Shown: positions 6,738-14,207 of the stretch, one piece after another
Layout of the letters: the number at the start of each line of letters is the position of its first letter
Numbering within the stretch: position 1 is the first letter of the stretch
NCBI GenBank assembly: GCA_934086145.1
Contig: CAKOHV010000027.1
Location: 1 to 21,884, forward strand
Direction: 5' to 3'
Origin: an uncultured Bacilli bacterium
Lineage (GTDB): Bacteria; Bacillota_I; Bacilli_A; RF39; UBA660
Length of the DNA: 21,884 bases
Notes under the pieces: model-generated
Told to the model about the DNA's origin: nothing
Database searches by the model: none
What the model saw: only the letters and a program-made list of their open reading frames with translations
Program-made: the position numbers and the translations under genes

Positions 6738-8065
6738 GTAATAGTTTATTAAAGGCTTTTAATGTAAAGATAGAAAATAAATATAATGAAGCTGTTGACT
6801 ATGATATTTTTAAAGATAAAGAATTACTGGAGAAATTTCGTAAGAAAATATTAGAAGATTTAAGTAATCGCGGAATGTTATTAAAAAATGTTAGTAATGA
6901 TGTCTTAAATGAAGAAATAGATGAGATTATAAATGGTTATGATCTTAGTAGTTTAGAACGTAATTATCTTTATAATTTAATTGATAATGAAGTAAATGGA
7001 TATGGTCCTTTAACGGAGTTATTAAAAGATAAAAATGTAACGGAGATTATGGTTAATAGTCCTTCGGATATTTATATTGAAACAGATGGGAATATTGTTA
7101 AAGATAATAGTGTGTCTTTTATAGATAATGCCCATATTGTTAGGACGATTGAAAAGTTATTAGCGGCATCAGGACGAATGATTGATATTAATAATCCGAT
7201 GATTGATGCAAGAGGAGAAGATGGAAGTCGTATAAATGCGATTATTCCACCATTATCAAAGAATCCAATTATTACTATTAGGAAGTTTAGACCTAATTTA
7301 GTTGATATGGAAACATTAGTGGGAAATGGTTCTTTAACTCCTTATATGGCTCGCTTTTTACAAGCGGCTGTGCAGGCTCGTTTAAATATTTTAATTAGTG
7401 GCGGAGCTGGAACAGGGAAGACAACATTACTTAATATTTTGAGTAATTATATTGATACTAATGAACGTATTATTACGATTGAAGATGCATTAGAACTTAA
7501 TTTGAAACAAAGTAATGTGGTATCTTTAGAAACGAAAGCCGCTAATTATGAGGGGGTAGGCGAAATAACAATTCGTGATTTGGTTCGTAATTCACTACGT
7601 ATGCGCCCTGATCGGATTATTATTGGAGAAGTAAGAGGTAATGAAGCAATTGATTTATTACAAGCAATGAATACGGGGCATGATGGTTCAATTACTACAT
7701 TACATGCCAATAGTCCTTTAGATGCTTTAAGAAGACTAGAAACAATGGTTTTAATGGATAATAAAGATGTTTCTTTAACGGCTGTTAGAGAATATATGAG
7801 TAATGCGATTGACTTAGTTGTGCATATGAGTCGTATGCGTGATGGGAAGAGAAAGATAGTCGCAATTTCTGAAATTGTGGGAACTAATAATGGCGAGATT
7901 GTTATGAAAGATATTTTTGATTTTAAAGTTCAAAATGTATTAGAAAATGGAACTGTTGAGGGTGAATATACTTTATATAAATATGTGCCAAAATGCTTAG
8001 AAAAAATACAGAATGCAGGAATAAGAGATTTGGATGAGATGTTTAAATTTAAAAAAGGTAAGTAG
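6734..8065 (+). CDS. tadA: TadA/CpaF-family type II/IV secretion ATPase
   Basis: A 443-residue hexameric motor ATPase of the CpaF/TadA family, which powers assembly of Flp/Tad pili. Visible motifs are GYGPLTELLKDKNVTEIMVN (N-terminal domain), Walker A GGAGTGKTT (about 223-231), the Asp box ITIEDALEL, Walker B RIIIGEVRG (about 294-302) and the His box TGHDGSITTLHANSP (about 312-326). All catalytic residues are present and the length is normal. Translation starts at GTG 6734, overlapping the previous stop (GTGA), with GGAG 10 nt upstream, so the two proteins are coupled. tadB follows after 10 nt. Confidence 0.93.
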   Translation: MSNSLLKAFNVKIENKYNEAVDYDIFKDKELLEKFRKKILEDLSNRGMLLKNVSNDVLNEEIDEIINGYDLSSLERNYLYNLIDNEVNGYGPLTELLKDKNVTEIMVNSPSDIYIETDGNIVKDNSVSFIDNAHIVRTIEKLLAASGRMIDINNPMIDARGEDGSRINAIIPPLSKNPIITIRKFRPNLVDMETLVGNGSLTPYMARFLQAAVQARLNILISGGAGTGKTTLLNILSNYIDTNERIITIEDALELNLKQSNVVSLETKAANYEGVGEITIRDLVRNSLRMRPDRIIIGEVRGNEAIDLLQAMNTGHDGSITTLHANSPLDALRRLETMVLMDNKDVSLTAVREYMSNAIDLVVHMSRMRDGKRKIVAISEIVGTNNGEIVMKDIFDFKVQNVLENGTVEGEYTLYKYVPKCLEKIQNAGIRDLDEMFKFKKGK

Positions 8066-8075
8066 GTGAAGAAGC

Positions 8076-9050
8076 ATGGATGAATATAGTGCTTTGTTAA
8101 GCATAGCTTCATACGTTTTAGTATTTGTAATTCTATATTTATTAATTTGTTTATTAAAATCTATTTGTCGTGTTAAACGTCTCGAAGATTATGCAATTCG
8201 CGATAAAAATAATAATTATAATTTAGAAAATAGGTTATGGAAGTTTATTCATAAAGTTAGTAAATTTTTGAGTAAATTGTCTTTTTTGCAGGAATTAGCT
8301 GAAAATTATGAAAGATTTATTAAGAGTGAAGAAAAAAGTTATAAAAGTGCAATGGACTTTGTAACGATTAAGTTTCTTTCTTGCTTTTTCTTTGTAGCTT
8401 TATATATTTTTGAAGTTCTCTTACAAGGTTTAAGTTTTAATCTTTTAATTTTTATCTTAGTTTGTTGCTTTGGCTTTTTATTCCCTGACTTCTTGTATGA
8501 TTGTGCGGATTACCGAACTTATAAAAGTATTGATAATGATATAGTTAGTGCTATTATTTTGATGAATAATAGTTTTAAAGCTAATATGAGTGTTCGTCAA
8601 GCTATTGATAATGTTATTAAAAGTACAGAAGGTCCTTTAAAAGAAGAATTTATAAAAGTTAAAGATGATATAAATCATGGCTTTTTATATGAAGAAGCTT
8701 TTTATAATATGTATATTCGTACTGATTTGAAAGTCGTTTTAAGAATAAGTAATATTATGCAATTGATAAATAGAAATGGCTATAATTTAATAAGTTGTTT
8801 TGATGATTTAGAAAAAGATGTTTATAAAGAGCGTAATGAATTAAACGAATTAAAAATGTATGATAATACTAATAAAGTTTTTAGATTGATTGTTACTTTT
8901 TTACCACTTATTTTATTTTCTTTAGCTATTTTATTAAATAAAGATTACTTAAATTTAATTTTTGCTTCAAAAGTAGGTTATATTATTGTTATTATTGAAG
9001 TTTTAATTTATGTAATATATTTGTGTATTATAGAAATTGTAAGGAGGTAG
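8076..9050 (+). CDS. tadB: TadB-like membrane platform protein (T2SSF domain)
   Basis: A 324-residue integral membrane protein. There is an N-terminal hydrophobic segment (about 8-28), a double membrane span (about 95-140), then a cytoplasmic helical T2SSF domain with DIVSAIILMNNSFKANMSVR and the typical spacing of ISNIMQLINRNG. Two C-terminal membrane segments follow (about 268-288 and 298-320). It would form the inner-membrane platform on which TadA acts, together with the TadC-like product. The start has TAGGTGA upstream at 6-nt spacing and the gene is co-transcribed with tadA and tadC. Sequence divergence is high; the assignment rests on domain layout and context. Confidence 0.8.
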   Translation: MDEYSALLSIASYVLVFVILYLLICLLKSICRVKRLEDYAIRDKNNNYNLENRLWKFIHKVSKFLSKLSFLQELAENYERFIKSEEKSYKSAMDFVTIKFLSCFFFVALYIFEVLLQGLSFNLLIFILVCCFGFLFPDFLYDCADYRTYKSIDNDIVSAIILMNNSFKANMSVRQAIDNVIKSTEGPLKEEFIKVKDDINHGFLYEEAFYNMYIRTDLKVVLRISNIMQLINRNGYNLISCFDDLEKDVYKERNELNELKMYDNTNKVFRLIVTFLPLILFSLAILLNKDYLNLIFASKVGYIIVIIEVLIYVIYLCIIEIVRR

Positions 9051-9054
9051 TTTT

Positions 9055-9723
9055 ATGGTAGATGATGTTGCTAGTCGTTTTTATGAAAAGAAACATATGG
9101 ATAAGTTAAAGATAAAGATTAAACTATTGGGAATAAATTATGATGTGCATTTCTTATTAGGTTTGAAGATTATTTTTTCTTTCTTAATCTTATTATTTTT
9201 CTTAGTGTTTTTAAAAGCTGGTTATATTATTGCACCCGTGGCGGCCTTATTATTTTATTTTGGTAGTGAGTATTTCTTTATTGATTTACAAATAAAAAAA
9301 AGGAAATATAAATTAGAGGATGAAGCTTTACAATTTTTCCCAATTTTTCTAAATGCTTTAAATGGGGGAAAGAATGTTAAGAGAGCTTTGATTATTTCCA
9401 CAGAGATTATTGATAATGAGTTATCTCATTTATTTGTGAGTGCTTTGCATGAGGTGGAGATAGGGAAGTCTCTTGAAGAAGCTTTAACTGATTTAAATAA
9501 AGAGATTCCTTCAACAACGATTAATAATATAATACTAAATATTGTATCTTCTTTAAAATATGGTAATAGTGTAGCAGAAAGTGTCAATCGTCAGTTGGAT
9601 TTGATTGGAACTAAAAAGAAAAATTATTTAATTAGGAAAGCTAAGAAACAACCAATTTTACTTACTTTCTTGTGTTTGTTTTTCTTTTTAATAATGTTAT
9701 TAGTAATAAATATTTTTGTGTAA
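9055..9723 (+). CDS. tadC: TadC-like membrane platform protein (T2SSF domain)
   Basis: A 222-residue protein. Two membrane segments (about 34-75) precede a T2SSF-type helical domain with FPIFLNALNGGKNVKRAL and IVSSLKYGNSVAESVNRQL; a C-terminal membrane segment spans about 200-222. It is somewhat shorter than typical TadC (about 290-310), the N-terminal part being reduced. AAGGAGGT overlaps the end of tadB, 6-7 nt before ATG 9055. It closes the operon and is followed at once by a terminator; no pilin, TadE/F, TadD or prepilin peptidase gene follows. Confidence 0.78.
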   Translation: MVDDVASRFYEKKHMDKLKIKIKLLGINYDVHFLLGLKIIFSFLILLFFLVFLKAGYIIAPVAALLFYFGSEYFFIDLQIKKRKYKLEDEALQFFPIFLNALNGGKNVKRALIISTEIIDNELSHLFVSALHEVEIGKSLEEALTDLNKEIPSTTINNIILNIVSSLKYGNSVAESVNRQLDLIGTKKKNYLIRKAKKQPILLTFLCLFFFLIMLLVINIFV

Positions 9724-9726
9724 TTA

Positions 9727-9759
9727 ATATCAAAAAGTTTGACGCTTTTTGGTATTTTT
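9727..9759 (+). terminator. Intrinsic terminator after tadC
   Basis: An 11-bp stem (9727-9737 with 9745-9755; one G-U pair), 7-nt loop and a T tract to 9759. It separates the Tad operon from the sigma operon. Confidence 0.87.
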
Positions 9760-9818
9760 AGTTGAAAAATGAAATTGTTTTTGTTAAGCTACTTAGAAGG
9801 AAAAGGGGGACGAGTCAT

Positions 9819-12554
9819 TTGAAGTGGTATTTTATAAGTGAAGAGGAATTAAATGAAGTAAGAAATGGCAATGCAGATGCCCTTAAAAAGGCTTGTAGAA
9901 CGTTAGAACCAGCCTTTGATGAAGCTTATAAAAAATATAGATTTTTAGATAAAGAGATATTCCTACAAATAGAAAGAGATATCGTAAAAAGGATTGCGGC
10001 GTCTTATGGGGAATATACAAGAAAAATTCATATGATTGTTAGTGACATTGCTTTATATACTAATAAATATCTTTTAGCGCATTTGGCAGATGACAATTAT
10101 AAATTGATGAATGATTATTTAGCTTTTTGTGGCAAGAATAAATTGGCAGAAGGAACGCTTTTTTTAAAGAAGATTGGTTATGCGGAAGATATTGATACGA
10201 CTTTGGCAATTTTTGATGCTTGTCCTCTTTTTATTACAGATTTAACTTCACTTTTTGCTGGAGCTTCAGAGTGTAGTGAAGCTTGGATTAATCGAGTTTC
10301 AACTAATGATGTGATGAAGCATTTTATTAAAATGTATATGTTAAGAAAGGATATTGCTGCTGAAGAACTGGATGAAGATGACGAAGATTTTAGTGAAGAG
10401 TTGCCTACTAGTGAAATATCTGCGCTTTCCCAATATTTAAATGATATTGGTACTTTGAATAAAAAAAATTTAACGGCACAGGAAGAAAGAGAATTAGCGA
10501 AAGCTGCCAGTGAGGGGGACATGGAAGCTCGAAACCAACTTGTTGAAACTAATTTAAAGTATGTTGTTAAGACTGCTAAAAAATTCTTTGGGAGAGTTAA
10601 TCCTACTTTTTACGCTGATCTTGTTCAATGTGGGAATGTTGGTTTAATGAAAGCGGCAGAAAAATATGATTATCAGGAAGGATTCCGTTTTAAAACGTAT
10701 GCAACATGGTGGATTATCCAAGTGATACAACGTTATCTTAGTTCGCAAAGTCGTTCGATTAGAGTACCACAATATATTCATGAAAGGATTGTGGCGACGA
10801 AAAAAGTGATTACTACTTTTGAAACTGATAATGGGCGAAAACCAACCGAAGAGGAAATAGCTAATATTTTGGGGGTAAAAGTAGAACATATTACAGACAT
10901 AATTCCTTATTTTCATGATACAGCGAGTTTAAATAGTCCAGCTGGGGAAGATGACGAAGCTGAGTTGATGGATTTTGTATCAGATCATCAGAAATCAGTT
11001 GAAGAGCGTGGCATGCAAAGTACTTTTCATGAGGAAATATTAAATTTGATTGAACAAGCTCATTTAAAGCAGATTGAAAAAGAAATTTTATTTTATCGTA
11101 ATGGTTTTTATGATGGTCGCGTTTATACTTTGGATGAAGTTGGTAAAAAATATCATTTTACAAGAGAACGAGCAAGGCAACTTGAAGGAAGGGCTTTAAA
11201 TAAATTGCGTTGTGTAAAAAATATTGATTCTTTTGCGGATGTTTATCTGGATTATCCAGAAGAGGCAAAAAAATTTCGAGCAGAACAAGTATCAGATCAT
11301 AGTAAAGTAATATGGAATGAAAATAGTCAAAAAAATAAAAAAGGAAGAGAAGAAGTAGAAATGGAAAAAAGACATCAAAAAGAAATTAGAAATTTATTTA
11401 CTTTCTTTCATGTAGCAGATGATGAGCGCTGGAAGATAAGAAAGATTGTTGAAGCGTTTCCAGAAAGTGATCAAGAATTATTTTATATAAAATATGGCAC
11501 TGATTTGACCGGAACAGGGAAACTTAAATTGGCACCAGGACAGAGAAATCGTTTTTATGGGGTCTTGTTTCCAAAGGTTCAGAAATATTATGAACTTCTA
11601 AAGGATTATAATGAAGAAGAATTTACTTCTAAATTAAAGGAATTAGTAGCCAATGATATAAAAATATATAAACCAGATTTTGTTAGTTTATTAGTTTATT
11701 TTAAAAATCATTTTACATATGAAGAATTGGCTTTAGCAATCGATGAGTTAAGTGATAATGATAAAAGAATTATTCAAAAACGTTTTGGGCCAAAATTGGA
11801 TGGTGAAGGTGGCGAAAAGCTAGAAAAACGTGAAAATCTTACTTATAATGCCAATGTTATTCCGAAATTAAAAAATAAACTTAAACTTCTTTATCCAGAA
11901 AGAGCGATGTATGTAACTTCGGTTAGTAAAAAGGGAACGCCGGGCAGTGCAAATGAGCAAGTAGAAGTTAAAGAGAGAAATGAGGAAGAAATTATGAAAG
12001 TAAATGAGACTAGTGAAACAACTAAGGAAAATGAGAAAATAGTTAGTCAAGTAATCGTAAATGAAGTAGTGGCACCAGAGGCAACAGAAAAAGAAATGAT
12101 TTTACCAGAACCAGAGAAGGAACAAAATCTTGAAAGAAATGTTGAAACGGTAGCAGCAGCTTCTATAATTGATGCTAAGCCAACGGAAAGTATTAAAGAA
12201 GATACTTTAGAAAACTTAGTAACGCCACCAGTGGTTTCTGATAATGCAGTTGAGCAAACTAATAATAATCAAGGACAACAAACTTTATCAGCAGCAGACT
12301 TTAAAGATATTAAAAAGATTTTTAATTCACCAGAATTCGTTGAATTTACGAAAACCGGTTTCCCTATTGAACAGGTTGTTGTTGCATCATTATTTCATGG
12401 CTTTTTGGGACGTTCATTTACAATTGGTGAGATTGCAGCATTCTTAAAGATTGATCAAAGTGTTGTTAAAGAAATGATTGCTGATTCAGTCGAAATGTAT
12501 CGTGAAATGCTTAATCGTAAGATTGATAATTATATTTTAGAATTGAAAAAATAA
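9819..12554 (+). CDS. Sigma-70 factor with long N- and C-terminal extensions and degenerate region-4-like repeats
   Basis: A 911-residue protein, far longer than ordinary Bacilli sigma factors (350-450). Residues about 1-195 form an unassigned helical domain starting ISEEELNEVRNGNADAL, which faintly resembles region 1.2/2.1, and ending in an acidic run. About 200-467 is a complete sigma factor: region 1.2 (SALSQYLNDIG), region 2 with DLVQCGNVGLMKAAEKYDY and FKTYATWWIIQ, region 3 (IRVPQYIHERI), region 4 with LDEVGKKYHFTRERARQLEG. All core-binding, melting and -35 recognition motifs look intact. Two degenerate region-4-like units follow (about 540-594 and 636-693), a charged low-complexity linker (about 700-823) and a last helix-turn-helix unit (825-911). 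The start is TTG 9819, with GGGGGA 8 nt upstream; an in-frame TTG at 9762 lacks a site. No good promoter is seen. Target genes are unknown. Confidence 0.85.
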   Translation: MKWYFISEEELNEVRNGNADALKKACRTLEPAFDEAYKKYRFLDKEIFLQIERDIVKRIAASYGEYTRKIHMIVSDIALYTNKYLLAHLADDNYKLMNDYLAFCGKNKLAEGTLFLKKIGYAEDIDTTLAIFDACPLFITDLTSLFAGASECSEAWINRVSTNDVMKHFIKMYMLRKDIAAEELDEDDEDFSEELPTSEISALSQYLNDIGTLNKKNLTAQEERELAKAASEGDMEARNQLVETNLKYVVKTAKKFFGRVNPTFYADLVQCGNVGLMKAAEKYDYQEGFRFKTYATWWIIQVIQRYLSSQSRSIRVPQYIHERIVATKKVITTFETDNGRKPTEEEIANILGVKVEHITDIIPYFHDTASLNSPAGEDDEAELMDFVSDHQKSVEERGMQSTFHEEILNLIEQAHLKQIEKEILFYRNGFYDGRVYTLDEVGKKYHFTRERARQLEGRALNKLRCVKNIDSFADVYLDYPEEAKKFRAEQVSDHSKVIWNENSQKNKKGREEVEMEKRHQKEIRNLFTFFHVADDERWKIRKIVEAFPESDQELFYIKYGTDLTGTGKLKLAPGQRNRFYGVLFPKVQKYYELLKDYNEEEFTSKLKELVANDIKIYKPDFVSLLVYFKNHFTYEELALAIDELSDNDKRIIQKRFGPKLDGEGGEKLEKRENLTYNANVIPKLKNKLKLLYPERAMYVTSVSKKGTPGSANEQVEVKERNEEEIMKVNETSETTKENEKIVSQVIVNEVVAPEATEKEMILPEPEKEQNLERNVETVAAASIIDAKPTESIKEDTLENLVTPPVVSDNAVEQTNNNQGQQTLSAADFKDIKKIFNSPEFVEFTKTGFPIEQVVVASLFHGFLGRSFTIGEIAAFLKIDQSVVKEMIADSVEMYREMLNRKIDNYILELKK

Positions 12555-13420
12555 TGGATAAAACAAAAGAAGAAGCTGTTATATTATTTTTAAAAAGTCA
12601 AACAGATACTTTAAGAAAATACGAAGACTTAATAAATAAGGAACGTGTAAATGGTGATGTGGTGACTTTAACAAGTCGAGCATTCTTACTTAATCTTTTA
12701 GATAATTTGGCATGTTCGGAAGTTATAATTTATGGATACAAAATAAATGTTTTAGAAAAAGAAAATATTGAGTTTCTTTATTATTACTTAATTGAATTAA
12801 AAAAAATTATATATATTTATTTATGTCATGAAGCTAATTTATTTGATGATTTACTACTTGAGTTATACTTAGATAATTTTAAAATTATTGATTTCGTGTG
12901 TGCTAAATGGCATATTAAACATGATGCTTCTTTAGATAATTATTTACAGATGTCTTTACTAAATTATCAAGGTCCGGAAACTTTAGGAGTATATTTGGTT
13001 AAGGAAATTCGCAATTTTAAAAATGGTAAAATGATTAAGTCTCCGCAAGTAATAAAGCGTGTTTCTTTGAAAAATGAGGTTACCAATGAAAAGATTGAAG
13101 AACGACCATATGATGAACTTAAAAAAGTAGTATCTCTTTATGCTAAAGAAGAAAAGGGAGATAGTTTTACAGAACTTTTTCATTACTTACATATCGAAGA
13201 AACTTTAGATTTTGAACAGTTAGATGATTATAAAAAGTATATTTTGTTGCGCTTTGGTTTTATTGATAATAAATATTTGCAAATTCCAGAGATTGCTGAA
13301 GGATTAGGTATTACCAAGGAAGTTGTAGTGGCTTATGAAAAGAAGACTGCTTATTTAATGAAAGAATGCTTTAATTATCAAGCTGAAGCATATATTAAAT
13401 TAGTAAAGAGTAACTCTTGA
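12554..13420 (+). CDS. Divergent sigma-70-like protein, partner of the upstream sigma factor
   Basis: A 288-residue protein with no obvious standard family, but three blocks line up with sigma-70. Residues about 81-145 resemble region 2 (CAKWHIKHDASLDNY against AEKYDYQEGFRFKTY of the neighbour). MIKSPQVIKRV (about 159-169) matches the region 3.0 motif SIRVPQYIHERI. About 223-272 is region-4-like (YILLRFGFIDNKYLQIPEI, then GLGITKEVVVAYEKK). The aromatic promoter-melting WW motif is missing, so it may not open promoters itself. Its C-terminal part also resembles the last 85 residues of the upstream protein. ATG 12554 overlaps the upstream stop (TAATG), implying coupled synthesis and perhaps a complex. 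It could be a co-sigma, as in the split sigma-O/RsoA pair of B. subtilis, or an inhibitor; both are inference. Confidence 0.6.
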   Translation: MDKTKEEAVILFLKSQTDTLRKYEDLINKERVNGDVVTLTSRAFLLNLLDNLACSEVIIYGYKINVLEKENIEFLYYYLIELKKIIYIYLCHEANLFDDLLLELYLDNFKIIDFVCAKWHIKHDASLDNYLQMSLLNYQGPETLGVYLVKEIRNFKNGKMIKSPQVIKRVSLKNEVTNEKIEERPYDELKKVVSLYAKEEKGDSFTELFHYLHIEETLDFEQLDDYKKYILLRFGFIDNKYLQIPEIAEGLGITKEVVVAYEKKTAYLMKECFNYQAEAYIKLVKSNS

Positions 13421-13451
13421 TAAAAGATAAGGTAATTGTCTAAAAAATATA

Positions 13452-13520
13452 AACTAGATATAACATGAAAGATAAGATTTTTGATATTTTTGAATCATGA
13501 TTGTATCTAGTTATTTTTTT
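13452..13520 (+). terminator. Long, probably bidirectional terminator after the sigma operon
   Basis: A 61-nt hairpin: AACTAGATATAA plus CATGA (13452-13468) pairs with TCATG plus TTGTATCTAGTT (13495-13512) with a one-base bulge, followed by seven T (13514-13520). On the other strand the left side supplies a T-rich tail (complement of TAAAAAATAT), so it could stop transcription both ways. Confidence 0.75.
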
Positions 13521-13643
13521 AGTACTTAATATTTCAATTAATAATAGAATTTTTTTATTTTTGTCTAATGATAACTTTTTTAGAAGACTACTAATATGAC
13601 TTTAGAATAAAAAATTACATATTAATAAAAATAATGTTATACT

Positions 13644-13649
13644 TATAAT
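13644..13649 (+). promoter_or_regulatory. Probable -10 of the accessory two-gene unit
   Basis: TATAAT lies 16 nt before the start codon. There is no convincing -35 and no TG extension, unlike most promoters in this window. Confidence 0.4.
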
Positions 13650-13664
13650 AGCAGAGGTATTTAT

Positions 13665-14192
13665 ATGAATGATGAATTTGATAATTTTAGGGATGTAATT
13701 GATGGTATGAAAGTTGATAGAAAAAGGAATGCATTTAAAATTAGTCAATTAAAAATTGAACATTTTTATTGGAATTTAGAAGACATAGATGTTGGTGTAC
13801 CTATAACAACAAGTATTGAACTTACTTGTAAATATAATTTTGAAAAAGATAGGTTAGAATGGAAAAAAACAATTTCCCATACATATTTAATTTTAGAAGA
13901 GGATAAAGAATATACTACTGATTCTTATGATGAAGAAATAGATAAACCTGATGAATTACTTGAAGAAATTCAAAAATATGACTTACGAGATCTAAAAAAC
14001 AATTATTTTACAGAAGAAGAGCCAGAGGAATTCAGCCATTGGGAATTAACTTATAATAATTATTTTAAAATAGTTGGAACATACGACCAAGAAATTTCTG
14101 AGTTTGAAAAGATAAGTGAATTGTTGAATTTTAAAAAGGTGATAGCTCAAGAAGTAGAAAAAGTTCAAAAAAAATTTAGAAATATTAAATAG
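13665..14192 (+). CDS. Small acidic protein of unknown function, partner of the HopA1-like protein
   Basis: I do not recognise this 175-residue protein. It has no signal peptide or membrane segment, is strongly acidic (for example LILEEDKEY, DSYDEEIDKPDELLEE, FTEEEPEEF), has a beta-rich middle with several Trp and Tyr, and a C-terminal helix likely to form a coiled coil (ISELLNFKKVIAQEVEKVQKK). AGAGG sits 7 nt before ATG 13665. It is the first gene of a two-gene unit whose second start is within 16 nt of its stop. Its six arginines use AGA, AGG or CGA and never CGT, unlike the flanking core genes. A chaperone or immunity role for the next protein is conceivable from position and acidity alone. 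Confidence 0.7.
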   Translation: MNDEFDNFRDVIDGMKVDRKRNAFKISQLKIEHFYWNLEDIDVGVPITTSIELTCKYNFEKDRLEWKKTISHTYLILEEDKEYTTDSYDEEIDKPDELLEEIQKYDLRDLKNNYFTEEEPEEFSHWELTYNNYFKIVGTYDQEISEFEKISELLNFKKVIAQEVEKVQKKFRNIK

Positions 14193-14207
14193 TTGGAGAT
14201 GAAAGAG

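Noticed and set aside
9762..9818. TTG at 9762 as start of the large sigma protein
   Set aside because: It is just after a terminator T tract and lacks a ribosome binding site; TTG 9819 has GGGGGA at 8 nt.
10178..10916. Minus-strand open frames inside the sigma gene
   Set aside because: They mirror codon structure of the well-supported plus-strand gene, have Ser/Phe-rich nonsense composition and no ribosome binding site.
12244..12447. 67-codon plus-strand frame inside the sigma gene
   Set aside because: It overlaps the linker and last domain in another frame; no start signal and no family resemblance.
13452..13512. Hairpin as a MITE or IS end
   Set aside because: No transposase, no target duplication and no second copy in the window; the T tracts make a terminator the simpler reading.
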